Positions 26,442-34,218 of a stretch of 64,000 nt of DNA are shown here, piece by piece (position 1 is the stretch's first letter; each line of letters begins with the position of its first letter). The notes below the pieces were generated by a model, which ran no database searches, was not told the DNA's origin, and was given only the letters and a program-made list of their open reading frames with translations. This DNA is from Mesorhizobium loti (GTDB lineage Bacteria > Pseudomonadota > Alphaproteobacteria > Rhizobiales > Rhizobiaceae), in the NCBI RefSeq assembly GCF_013170705.1, contig NZ_CP033334.1, positions 186,001 through 250,000 of the forward strand, in the 5' to 3' direction. The translations under genes were made by a program, and so were the position numbers.

Positions 26442-26832
26442 GCCCAAGACATTCTCACAAATGTCGATGTCGGCGCCGCCCCTCATTGCCCTGCCGGGCA
26501 TTTCTCCCCGTAAAGGGGGAGAAAGAAGCTGAGTGCGACGACGGCGCTTCCTACAAACCTGGCGATTGGCGAAACCGGCGACGACGACGTCTTTCTCCCC
26601 GTCACTATACGGGGAGAAATGTCCGGCAGGACAATGAGGGGCGGTGCGCACCTGTCAGACTGAGAGACAGACGCAACAAGCGCGACGCCTGCATTGAACA
26701 AAATTCAGCCTGAGGCAATGGCGCTGCGGGCTCTCCTGCCTCTTGATCCTCCCCACACTCTCGTTCATAAGCGCGCCGTCGCAAGACTTTCGCCGCGCGC
26801 GAAACGGCCCTCCACAAGCCCTGAGGAACCCC
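26442..26832. repeat. Intergenic mosaic palindrome, copy 1, in a 391-base gap
   Basis: Two 34-base outer arms, 26476-26509 and 26611-26644, are near-perfect inverted repeats (CCGCCCCTCATTG ... paired with CAATGAGGGGCGG), and each contains an inner TTTCTCCCCGT / ACGGGGAGAAA type stem. The same element in the opposite orientation is at 33364-33539. The layout recalls the RIME elements described in rhizobia. The rest of the gap, 26645-26832, shows nothing but the trpS leader. Confidence 0.7.
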
Positions 26833-27900
26833 ATGTCCGCCTTCAAGCCCCTCGTCTTCTCCGGCGTCCAGCCGACCGGCAACCTGCATCTCGGCAACTA
26901 TCTCGGCGCCATCAAGAAATTCGTCGCCCTGCAGGCCACGTCCGACTGTATCTACTGCGTCGTCGACCTGCATTCGCTGACGGCGCAGCTCGTCCATGAC
27001 GACCTCGCCGACCAGACGCGCTCGATCACCGCCGCCTTCCTTGCCTCCGGCATCGACCCCAAGAAGCACATCGTCTTCAACCAGTCGCGGGTGATGCAGC
27101 ATGCCGAGCTCGCCTGGATCTTCAATTGCGTCGCGCGCATCGGCTGGATGAACAAGATGACGCAGTTCAAGGACAAGGCCGGCAAGGACCGCGAGAATGC
27201 CTCGCTGGGGCTGCTTGCCTACCCCTCGCTGATGGCCGCCGACATCCTGCTCTACCGCGCCACGCATGTGCCGGTGGGAGAGGACCAGAAGCAGCATCTG
27301 GAACTGACCCGCGACATCGCCCAGAAATTCAACAATGACTTTTCGAGCCGCATCGCCAGCCTTGGCGTCGGCGTCGAGATGCAGGTTGGCGAGGAGACGG
27401 TGAACGGCTTCTTCCCGATCACCGAGCCGGTCATCGGCGGCCCGGCGGCACGCATCATGAGCCTGCGCGATGGCTCGAAGAAGATGTCGAAGTCGGATCC
27501 GTCGGACCTTTCGCGCATCAACCTGACGGACGATGCCGACACCATCTCGAAGAAGATCCGCAAGGCCAAGACCGATCCGGAAGCCTTGCCGAGCGAGGTC
27601 GACGGGCTGGAAAGCAGGCCGGAAGCGGAAAACCTGGTCGGCATCTATGCGGGCCTGGCCGAGATTTCGAAGGCCGACGTGCTCAAGGAATTCGGCGGCC
27701 AGCAGTTTTCGGTGTTCAAGCCGGCGCTGGCCGACCTTGCGGTGGAGAAGCTGGCGCCGATCGCCGGCGAGATGCGCCGCATCCAGGGCGACCGCGCCTA
27801 TGTCGACGCGGTGCTCAGGGATGGCGGCGAACGCGCCGGCGTGCTGGCCGAAACGACCATGAAGACGGTGCGCGACATTATAGGCCTGCTGCAGGGCTGA
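26833..27900 (+). CDS. trpS: Tryptophanyl-tRNA synthetase
   Basis: A 355-residue class I aminoacyl-tRNA synthetase that charges tRNA-Trp. The HIGH-type motif is [13 protein letters not shown] at residues 14-26, [20 protein letters not shown] is the tryptophan-site helix, and [10 protein letters not shown] is the KMSKS loop. Length is slightly above the bacterial norm, as in alphaproteobacteria. The start at 26833 has TGAGGA upstream; a longer open frame from 26743 has no family similarity. Confidence 0.96.
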   Translation: MSAFKPLVFSGVQPTGNLHLGNYLGAIKKFVALQATSDCIYCVVDLHSLTAQLVHDDLADQTRSITAAFLASGIDPKKHIVFNQSRVMQHAELAWIFNCVARIGWMNKMTQFKDKAGKDRENASLGLLAYPSLMAADILLYRATHVPVGEDQKQHLELTRDIAQKFNNDFSSRIASLGVGVEMQVGEETVNGFFPITEPVIGGPAARIMSLRDGSKKMSKSDPSDLSRINLTDDADTISKKIRKAKTDPEALPSEVDGLESRPEAENLVGIYAGLAEISKADVLKEFGGQQFSVFKPALADLAVEKLAPIAGEMRRIQGDRAYVDAVLRDGGERAGVLAETTMKTVRDIIGLLQG

Positions 27901-27990
27901 TCTCGGCGGCGGTGCACCGCATTGACACTGGCACAAGGCCGGCCGCTTGCGGCCGGTCGAAGCGGGTGGCAGATTGCGGCCGAAAACAAA

Positions 27991-28054
27991 CTCGTGTCCC
28001 TGATTTTGAAATTCGCCAGAGTTGTAATGCGAATTTCAAAATCAGGGACACGAG
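27991..28054. repeat. Perfect 26-bp inverted repeat
   Basis: The arms 27991-28016 and 28029-28054 are perfect reverse complements (CTCGTGTCCCTGATTTTGAA and onward) with a 12-base loop. Neither side is followed by a T tract, so a simple terminator is unlikely. A related but diverged inverted repeat follows at 28069, suggesting a two-unit repeat element downstream of trpS. Confidence 0.85.
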
Positions 28055-28068
28055 CAAACTATTGATTT

Positions 28069-28145
28069 CTAGTGTCGTTTTTGATTTCGAAGTTCGCTCG
28101 GGGCGGGATATCGAAAGCAGGCGAACTTCGAAATCACGACACTAG
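28069..28145. repeat. Second inverted repeat, ending 10 bases before the usp start
   Basis: The right arm 28121-28145 pairs with 28069-28097 over 25 bp, interrupted only by four extra T bases in the left arm; the loop is 23 bases. The arm begins CTAGTGTCGT, similar to CTCGTGTCCC of the preceding repeat, and both arms end in TTCGC. It lies just upstream of the universal stress protein gene, so it must overlap that gene's leader. Confidence 0.8.
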
Positions 28146-28155
28146 GTAGATAGAC

Positions 28156-28647
28156 ATGGTCTCCAAACGCCTTAGCCGCGAAGCCGGTCATCGCAGGAAA
28201 TTCCTGGCGATCATCGACGACACGCCCGAGTGCGAACGCGCCGTCGCCTACGCTTCGAAACGGGCGCTGAGCACCAGTGGCACGCTGGTGCTGCTCTATG
28301 TCATCGTACCGGACGATTTCCAGCACTGGCTGGGCGTCGAGAAGATCATGCGCGAGGAGGCGACCGCAACGGCGCGCGCGGCCCTCGACGGCCATGCCAA
28401 CAAGGTGCGCCAGAAGCTCGGCATCGAGCCGGAAATGGTGGTGCGCGAAGGCAAGCCGACGGAAGAGATCCACAGGCTGATCGAGGAAGACCAGGATATC
28501 GCCATCCTGGTGCTGGCAGCCGGCGCCGGCAAGGAAGGGCCGGGACCGCTGGTCGGTGCCGTTGCCGGCAAGGGGGCGGCCTTCCCTATTCCGGTCACCG
28601 TCGTGCCGCAAAACCTTTCGGACGAGGAGATCGACAGCCTCGCCTGA
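28156..28647 (+). CDS. Universal stress protein, UspA family
   Basis: A 163-residue cytoplasmic protein with the Usp fold: the N-terminal strand KFLAIIDDTPECERAVAYA, a long amphipathic middle, IAILVLAAGAGKEGPG and the final strand PVTVVP. The ATP-binding Gly-2x-Gly-9x-Gly-S/T pattern is only partly met (AGAGKEGPGPLVGAVAGKG), so nucleotide binding is uncertain. Members accumulate in stress; the exact job is unknown. It lies between trpS and nfuA, as I recall from related genomes. The start has no strong ribosome binding site, and its leader is taken up by the hairpin just upstream. Confidence 0.88.
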   Translation: MVSKRLSREAGHRRKFLAIIDDTPECERAVAYASKRALSTSGTLVLLYVIVPDDFQHWLGVEKIMREEATATARAALDGHANKVRQKLGIEPEMVVREGKPTEEIHRLIEEDQDIAILVLAAGAGKEGPGPLVGAVAGKGAAFPIPVTVVPQNLSDEEIDSLA

Positions 28648-28651
28648 GATG

Positions 28652-28783
28652 TATTGAGATTCAGGTGAGGCCGGCCTGCCAATGGCGGCTTCCAGCGCTG
28701 CCGGTGCTCACGCACTTCAAGTACGCTCCGCTCCGGTTCTCGGAAACCGCCATTCTCGACTCGGCCTGACCTCATTCTCAACA
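28652..28783. repeat. Long imperfect hairpin with about 42-base arms
   Basis: Bases 28652-28693 (GTATTGAGATTCAGGTGAGG and onward) pair imperfectly with 28742-28783 (ending GGCCTGACCTCATTCTCAAC); the loop contains the short palindrome ACTTCAAGT. It follows the usp stop. Similar sequences are, from memory, dispersed in rhizobial genomes. No T tract follows. Confidence 0.6.
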
Positions 28784-28922
28784 CATCCCGCGTGAGTGCA
28801 GGTGAGCAAAAACATTCCGCCAGCCAGCCGTTCCGGCGACGCGTTTCGCTTGAATGTCCAGTCAATAGAGCCTATTTAGAACTATTCCAAACTAGCTGCC
28901 CGAAATGGGCACGGAGACGGCC

Positions 28923-29492
28923 ATGTTCATCCAGACCGAATCGACGCCCAATCCGGCGACGCTGAAATTCCTGCCCGGCAAGGAAGTGCTCCTGGAAGGT
29001 ACCGCCGATTTCCGCGACGCCGATAGCGCGGCCACGGCCTCGCCGCTGGCCGGCCGGCTGTTCGAAATTCCTGGCGTCACCGGCGTCTTCTTCGGCTACG
29101 ACTTCATCACCGTGACCAAGGATGGCCCCGACTGGCAGCACCTGAAGCCGGCGATCCTCGGCGCCATCATGGAGCATTTCATGTCCGGCGCGCCTGTCAT
29201 GGCCAAGACCGGCCCGGCCGCCGAGACGAGCCAGACCGGCGAATTCTATGACAAGGCGGACGAGGAACTCGTCATCACCATCAAGGAACTGCTCGATACA
29301 CGGGTGCGCCCGGCAGTGGCCCAGGACGGTGGCGACATCACCTTCCGGGGCTTCGAGAACGGCACGGTGTTCCTGCACATGAAAGGCGCTTGCGCCGGTT
29401 GCCCGTCATCGACGGCGACGCTGAAGCACGGCATCCAGAATCTGCTTCGCCATTTTGTGCCCGAAGTTCAGCAGGTCGAGCAGGTCGCCTGA
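28923..29492 (+). CDS. nfuA: Iron-sulfur cluster scaffold, NfuA/NifU-like
   Basis: A 189-residue protein with an N-terminal Nfu domain (FIQTESTPNPATLKFLPG, residues 2-90) and a C-terminal NifU-like domain bearing the cluster-binding CxxC in KGACAGCPSST near residue 159. It assembles or delivers [4Fe-4S] clusters to client proteins. The start at 28923 has GGAG upstream; the frame opens slightly earlier at 28905. A strong bidirectional terminator follows. Confidence 0.95.
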   Translation: MFIQTESTPNPATLKFLPGKEVLLEGTADFRDADSAATASPLAGRLFEIPGVTGVFFGYDFITVTKDGPDWQHLKPAILGAIMEHFMSGAPVMAKTGPAAETSQTGEFYDKADEELVITIKELLDTRVRPAVAQDGGDITFRGFENGTVFLHMKGACAGCPSSTATLKHGIQNLLRHFVPEVQQVEQVA

Positions 29493-29555
29493 TGTTTTTT
29501 GCGCGCCGCCTCGTCGGCGTGCGGGCGCACCTGAAGCATCCTGTTCGTGAATAAC

Positions 29556-29586
29556 AAAAAACCGGGCCGAATTGCCCGGTTTTCTG
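29556..29586. terminator. Bidirectional intrinsic terminator
   Basis: A perfect 10-bp stem AAAACCGGGC / GCCCGGTTTT (29558-29567 and 29574-29583) with a 6-base loop carries an A run on one side and a T run on the other. It sits between the convergent nfuA and L,D-transpeptidase genes and can stop transcription from both. Confidence 0.9.
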
Positions 29587-29656
29587 TTTGGGACGTCCGT
29601 TGTTGCCTAGACGGTCCGCGCACGAAAGGTTTGACCTGATCCTGAGATCAGGATGC

Positions 29657-30274
29657 TTACATCACGATGACCTTGGCGCCGACCGAGGCGCGGTCATAGA
29701 GATCGATAATGTCCTGGTTCATCAGCCGGATACAGCCAGACGACATCGCCTTGCCGATCGAATTCCATTCCGGGCTGCCGTGCAGGCGGTAACCCATGTC
29801 GCCGCCCTTGTTGAAGAGATACATGGCGCGCGCGCCGAGCGGGTTCTTGAGGCCCGGCTCCATGCCATTGGCGAACTTCGCCAGTTCCGGCTGGCGCTTG
29901 ATCATTTCACGGGGCGGCGTCCAGGTCGGCCACTCGCGCTTCAGCGCGATATGAGCGGTGCCATGCCACTCGAAGCCCTCGCGGCCAACGCCGATGCCGT
30001 AGCGGATCGCGCGGCCGTCACCCTCGACGAAATAGAGGAACTTGTTCTGCGTATCGACGATGATGGTGCCTGGCTTTTCCTTGGTGTCGTAGTTCACCTC
30101 CTGTCGGTGATACTGCCTCGGCACTTTTTCGATCGGGATGCGCGGCAACTGGTAGCCAGCGTCGGACACCGCGCCGTAGTCGTTTGAGAAAATCTGCCCG
30201 CCGATGGTGCTGCAACCGGCGATAGCAGTGGACAGCGCCAATGCGGCAATTATTGCAAGCGACTTCATGCGCAT
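29657..30274 (-). CDS. L,D-transpeptidase lipoprotein (ErfK/YbiS family)
   Basis: A 205-residue protein that cross-links or modifies peptidoglycan, or attaches proteins to it. The N-terminus is a lipoprotein signal ending in STAIAGC, with the lipidated Cys at residue 21. The YkuD domain carries IIVDTQNKFLYFVEG and the catalytic block HGSPEWNSIG ... SSGCIRLMNQD, where Cys is the nucleophile. Alphaproteobacteria often carry many such paralogues. The ATG at 30274 is chosen over 30310 because it starts the signal peptide directly. It converges on nfuA across the terminator. Confidence 0.92.
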   Translation of the reverse strand: MRMKSLAIIAALALSTAIAGCSTIGGQIFSNDYGAVSDAGYQLPRIPIEKVPRQYHRQEVNYDTKEKPGTIIVDTQNKFLYFVEGDGRAIRYGIGVGREGFEWHGTAHIALKREWPTWTPPREMIKRQPELAKFANGMEPGLKNPLGARAMYLFNKGGDMGYRLHGSPEWNSIGKAMSSGCIRLMNQDIIDLYDRASVGAKVIVM

Positions 30275-30500
30275 GTGATGATCCGGTGCCCTGCCCAACG
30301 CCAGCGGCACGAGTCGGCCGCTTTCTCACCATCATTCATGCTGGCATTTGCTTTGCTTGCCAAGCACACGATGCCTATATCCGTGGCCTTACGTGCTGGT
30401 AAGCGTATCAGTATGGCATTTCGGCAACAGCCTTCACCAGATTGTGAAGTAAATTCAATGGGCCTGAACCGCGCGGGCCACAGGATCGAGGATCTCCGCC

Positions 30501-30914
30501 ATGAATGTCGGCGACGCCGCCCACCGTTCAGGACTGCCAGCCAAGACCATCCGCTACTATGAGGAGATCGGCCTGATCGCGCCCGCGCGTGCCGCCAACG
30601 GCTACCGTGATTATTCAGGCGACGACGTCCACCGGCTGGCCTTCCTGCGCCGCGCGCGCAACCTCGGCTTTTCCATCGACGATTGCCGCCAGTTGATGGC
30701 ACTCTACCGGGATCGCAGCCGCGCCAGCGCCGACGTACGCGAGATCGCCGCCGCCCATGTCACAGCAATCGAGGAGAAGGTGCGCGAACTGCAATCCATG
30801 CGCTCGACGCTGCAGAAGCTGATCCATGCCTGCCATGGCGACGACAGGCCGGACTGCCCGATCCTGGATGACATGGCGGGGACGGCGGCGGGAGCCGACC
30901 AGGCGGTCCGCTGA
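30501..30914 (+). CDS. cueR: Copper-sensing MerR-family activator CueR
   Basis: A 137-residue MerR regulator: the winged helix NVGDAAHRSGLPAKTIRYYEEIGLI, a dimerisation helix around residues 80-108, and the metal loop CHGDDRPDCPI with Cys111 and Cys119, positions and spacing matching the Cu(I) ligands of E. coli CueR (112 and 120). It activates by untwisting promoters with 19-base spacers, such as the one at 19521-19551 before the copper ATPase, its likely target 11 kb away. A 6-bp inverted repeat CTTCAC ... GTGAAG at 30432-30449 upstream is of unknown meaning. Confidence 0.92.
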   Translation: MNVGDAAHRSGLPAKTIRYYEEIGLIAPARAANGYRDYSGDDVHRLAFLRRARNLGFSIDDCRQLMALYRDRSRASADVREIAAAHVTAIEEKVRELQSMRSTLQKLIHACHGDDRPDCPILDDMAGTAAGADQAVR

Positions 30915-30942
30915 CCGGATCAGTCCAGGCCGCCCGAAAAAC

Positions 30943-31116
30943 CTACCCGCCGCGATACTGCGTGGGCGACGCACCGAACGGCACCCGGAAGCGGCGATTG
31001 AAATAGGACACGTCGTTGAACCCGGCGGCAAGCGCGATATCGCTTATCTTCATCGCATCCTTGCGGACGTCCGACAGCATGGCGGATTTCTGGCGCGCCG
31101 AGAATCTGCTCGCCAC
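30943..31116 (-). pseudogene. AraC-family regulator remnant (C-terminal HTH only)
   Basis: On the minus strand, 57 codons ending in TAG at 30943 encode the second helix-turn-helix of an AraC/XylS regulator (KISDIALAAGFNDVSYFNRR, then FGASPTQYR). The sensor domain and first HTH are missing, and the sequence upstream of about 31116 turns into non-coding DNA. It is a decayed gene, converging on cueR. A GTG at 31116 could in principle start a 57-residue product, but I see no ribosome binding site. Confidence 0.75.
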
Positions 31117-31583
31117 GGTCGGCGAACCAGGGACTTCAGTCTTATTTGCGCAGTTGCTAATATATATGTAGGTTAGTCCGCGCGGGGACGATCATACCCA
31201 AAGCCCAAACCCGCAATGGCCGGCGCAGCCCCCCCCTATAGACCCAAAGCCAAGCTGCGCCGGCCATTCCGCCAGCCACCTTCCCCAACGTCAAGCTTCA
31301 TATGCTGAACAACTAAAGTAATGGAACGTCCAATGGACATTGACGGAACCAAAACGGTAACGTCAGACCTTTGCTTTTCTGACGCAAGACTTTAGTCCTG
31401 CCGTCCTATGGTTAGGATCGGAAGTTGATCGAGGCGAGATAGGGCCGTCTCGCAACAGGTCAATAGCAGACCGCACTTGACCGGATCATGGTGCGATCGC
31501 GGAAGGTCGCTTCCGGTCCAACGGGTCTGTCAACCATATAATCGCCCGACACAAACGGGTTCAAACCGTGAACAGAATCTGGC
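31117..31583. other. Gene-free 467-base stretch with a GC-rich hairpin
   Basis: I see no gene. A perfect 14-bp stem, AATGGCCGGCGCAG (31215-31228) with CTGCGCCGGCCATT (31255-31268), encloses a 26-base loop that starts with eight C. The palindrome GTCCAATGGAC follows near 31329. The segment is more AT-rich around 31150-31170 and 31300-31400. It could hold a small RNA or decayed gene leaders. Confidence 0.45.
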
Positions 31584-32096
31584 ATGGTGCTTGTCATGCC
31601 AATCATCTCTCCCATCGCAATCAACCCTCTCATCGACGGTCGCCAGTCCGAACGCGCCATGCTGGTGCGGCGTGGCGTGCAGCGGCTGCTGATGGAAATG
31701 GGCGCGCATGTGCTGCCTGAACTGTCGCTGGCCACCGGCCGCCGCGCCGACCTCGTGGCACTGACCCGCCAGGGCGATATCTGGATCATCGAAATCAAAT
31801 CCTCGATCGAGGATTTCAGGGTCGACCGCAAATGGCCGGACTACCGGCTGCATTCCGACCGCTTCTTCTTCGCCACCCATCCCGGCGTGCCGGCCGAGAT
31901 ATTTCCGGAGGAGTGCGGCTTCATCCTGTCCGACGGCTACGGCGCCGAAATCATGCGCGATGCGCCGGAGCACCGCATGGCGGCGGCGACGCGCAAGGCG
32001 CTGATGCTGCGGATTGCGCGCGCCGGTGCCTCGCGGCTATTGGCGGCGGAACTGGCCGGCGTCTCGGTGCCGGTTCTGGAAGGGGAAAGCGAGTAG
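31584..32096 (+). CDS. mmcB: MmcB family DNA repair-associated protein
   Basis: A 170-residue protein of the MmcB (DUF2161-like) family: RGVQRLLMEMGAHVLPELSL, GRRADLVALTRQGDIWIIEIKSS and the following DFRVDRKWPDYR form a restriction-endonuclease-like fold with the Asp and E-x-K of a PD-(D/E)xK centre (RRADL ... IIEIKSS). Caulobacter MmcB is induced by DNA damage, which is the basis for the name. ATGs at 31584 and 31596 are both possible. It stands alone, convergent with nhaA. Confidence 0.78.
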   Translation: MVLVMPIISPIAINPLIDGRQSERAMLVRRGVQRLLMEMGAHVLPELSLATGRRADLVALTRQGDIWIIEIKSSIEDFRVDRKWPDYRLHSDRFFFATHPGVPAEIFPEECGFILSDGYGAEIMRDAPEHRMAAATRKALMLRIARAGASRLLAAELAGVSVPVLEGESE

Positions 32097-32122
32097 TTCG
32101 CGGGCCCGCGCGGCATGCGCCG

Positions 32123-33316
32123 CTACTCGTCACCGCCCTCCGCTCCAGCAGCAGGCGCCATCAGCAGCACGGCGGCACCGAGGATGGCTGCGATGAAGGA
32201 GCCGGCGAGAATGCCGACCTTGACCGCGTCCTGCAGGGCCACGTCGCCGGCGAAGGCAAGCAGGCCGATGAACAGGCTCATGGTGAAGCCGATGCCGCAG
32301 AGCAGCGAGATGCCGAGCATGTGTGACCAGCCGGCATGGGCCGGCAAGTCGGCCAGGCCAAGCCTTATGGCAAGCGCGGACGAGCCGAGCACACCGACGA
32401 GCTTGCCGACCACCAGGCCGGCGGCGACGCCCAGCGTCAACGGCTCGATCAGCGCGCCAAGGCTAAGGACGGCGAGCGAAACGCCGGCATTGGCAAAACC
32501 GAAAATGGGGATGATGACGAAGGGCACGATCTTGTGCAGGCCATGCTCCAGCCGGTGCAGCGGCGAATGGTCGAGGTCGTGGCCGATCCCGGCCGCGCGT
32601 TCGAGCGGGATGGTCAGCGCCAAGGCGACGCCGGCAAGCGTGGCGTGGACACCTGATTTCAGCACCAGCACCCACAGGATGGCGCCGAGCACGAGATAGG
32701 GCACCAGCGTCATCACCCGCATGCGGTTGAGCACGACGAGCACGGCAATGACGGCGAAGGCGGCGCCGAGATAGGCCAGCGACAGGCCGCTGGTGTAGAA
32801 GATGGCGATGATGATGACGGCGCCGAGGTCGTCGATGATGGCGAGCGCGGTGAGAAAAACCTTCAGCGAGGCCGGCACGCGGCTGCCGAGCAGCGACAGC
32901 ACGCCGAGCGCGAAGGCGATGTCGGTGGCGGTCGGGATCGCCCAACCGGACAGTGCGGCCGAATTGTCGCGGTTGATGGCGACATAGACCAGCGCCGGAA
33001 CCAGCATGCCGCCCGCCGCCGCGATGCCAGGCAGGACACGGCGCGGCCATGTCGAAAGCTGGCCATCCAGCATCTCGCGCTTGATCTCCAGCCCGACGAG
33101 CAGGAAGAACACCGCCATCAGCCCGTCATTGATCCAGTGCGAGACGCTGAGCGGGCCGAGATAGGCGTGGAGCACGGAGAAATAGGTTCCCGACAGCGGC
33201 GAGTTGGCGACGATCAGGGCAAGGGCCGCCGCCACCATCAGGACGATGCCGCCGGCTGCTTCGCTATCGAGAAATTCGCGGAAGACGGAAACCGGCCGCT
33301 GTTTCAAGTCCTGCAT
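32123..33316 (-). CDS. nhaA: Na+/H+ antiporter NhaA
   Basis: A 397-residue, 12-span antiporter that exports Na+ or Li+ in exchange for protons in alkaline or salty conditions. The two essential neighbouring Asp residues are seen in [35 protein letters not shown] and [17 protein letters not shown] are further family signatures. The start at 33316 has a GGAGG seven bases upstream; the ATG at 33340 would place that site inside the gene. Confidence 0.96.
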   Translation of the reverse strand: MQDLKQRPVSVFREFLDSEAAGGIVLMVAAALALIVANSPLSGTYFSVLHAYLGPLSVSHWINDGLMAVFFLLVGLEIKREMLDGQLSTWPRRVLPGIAAAGGMLVPALVYVAINRDNSAALSGWAIPTATDIAFALGVLSLLGSRVPASLKVFLTALAIIDDLGAVIIIAIFYTSGLSLAYLGAAFAVIAVLVVLNRMRVMTLVPYLVLGAILWVLVLKSGVHATLAGVALALTIPLERAAGIGHDLDHSPLHRLEHGLHKIVPFVIIPIFGFANAGVSLAVLSLGALIEPLTLGVAAGLVVGKLVGVLGSSALAIRLGLADLPAHAGWSHMLGISLLCGIGFTMSLFIGLLAFAGDVALQDAVKVGILAGSFIAAILGAAVLLMAPAAGAEGGDE

Positions 33317-33363
33317 GTCGCCTCCGTTATACTCTGCCAAATGCCCTTACAGACGTTTGCGCT

Positions 33364-33539
33364 GCCCCCTCACCTGCCTGCCGGCATCCTCTCCCCGTAT
33401 AGTGACGGGGAGAGGGGGCGCTGTCATTGGCCGATTTCGCCAACCGCCGACGTCACAGGACGGGCGCCGACATTGCGGCCAGCTTCTTTCTCCCCGTCGC
33501 TATACGGGGAGAAATGCCCGGCAGGGCAATGAGGGGCGG
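33364..33539. repeat. Intergenic mosaic palindrome, copy 2 (inverted relative to copy 1)
   Basis: This aligns with the reverse complement of 26476-26644: outer arms CCCCTCACCTGCCTGCCGGC and GCCCGGCAGGGCAATGAGGG, inner stems CCCCGTATAGTGACGGGG and CCCCGTCGCTATACGGGG, and a variable middle. It sits between nhaA and actR. I see no gene in it. Confidence 0.7.
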
Positions 33540-33590
33540 CGCCTGCTTCGTCAATTGGCATCGTCGCCATGGGTCGAACCCGGTCCGATC

Positions 33591-34154
33591 CTAGCGCGGT
33601 GCGCGCTTGGCCAGTATCCGCTGCAGCGTGCGGCGATGCATGTTGAGCCGGCGAGCGGTCTCGGAAACGTTGCGCTCGCACATTTCGTAGACGCGCTGGA
33701 TGTGCTCCCAGCGAACGCGGTCGGCCGACATCGGGTTCTCCGGAGGCGCGGCGCGTTCGCCCGAGGTGCGGGTCAGCGCCGCGAAGATGTCGTCGGCGTC
33801 GGCGGGCTTCGACAGATAGTCGACGGCACCGAGCTTCACGGCGGTCACCGCGGTGGCGATGTTGCCGTAGCCGGTCAGAATGATGGTGCGGGAGTCCTCG
33901 CGCTTCTCGCGGATGGCGGCGACCACGTCGAGACCGTTGCCGTCGCCGAGCCGCATATCGACCACGGCGTAAGCCGGCGGATTGGCGCGGGCCTTGCCCA
34001 CGGCCTCCTCGACACTCTCGGCGGTCTCGACCACGAAGCCCCTGGTTTCCATGGCGCGGGCCAGACGGGTGAGGAACGGCTTGTCGTCATCGACGATCAA
34101 AAGCGAGGTGTCTTCGCCTTCAACCATTGCGCCAATATTTTCATCGCCTGTCAT
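33591..34154 (-). CDS. actR: Redox response regulator ActR/RegA/PrrA type
   Basis: A 187-residue response regulator with a receiver domain (acidic pocket LLIVDDD, phosphoacceptor Asp66 in VVDMRLGDG, Lys in YLSKPADADD) and a Fis-like DNA-binding tail ETARRLNMHRRTLQRILAKR, the almost invariant C-terminus of the RegA/PrrA/ActR family. These proteins control respiration, nitrogen and carbon fixation and acid tolerance according to redox state. The start at 34154 gives the family length and has AGGA upstream. Its partner kinase gene ends 64 bases upstream on the same strand. Confidence 0.94.
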   Translation of the reverse strand: MTGDENIGAMVEGEDTSLLIVDDDKPFLTRLARAMETRGFVVETAESVEEAVGKARANPPAYAVVDMRLGDGNGLDVVAAIREKREDSRTIILTGYGNIATAVTAVKLGAVDYLSKPADADDIFAALTRTSGERAAPPENPMSADRVRWEHIQRVYEMCERNVSETARRLNMHRRTLQRILAKRAPR

Positions 34155-34218
34155 TGTCTTGAAAATTCCTGCTGCCTTAATTTTACGCAGATATAGTTTT
34201 GCGCCGCTATTGTCCAAT

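Noticed and set aside
27991..28054. Intrinsic terminator of trpS
   Set aside because: Stem is strong but no T run follows on either strand; better described as an inverted-repeat element.
33364..33539. CRISPR-like array from repeated TCTCCCC/GGGGAGA blocks
   Set aside because: The blocks are inverted, not regularly spaced direct repeats; there are no unique spacers and no cas genes.
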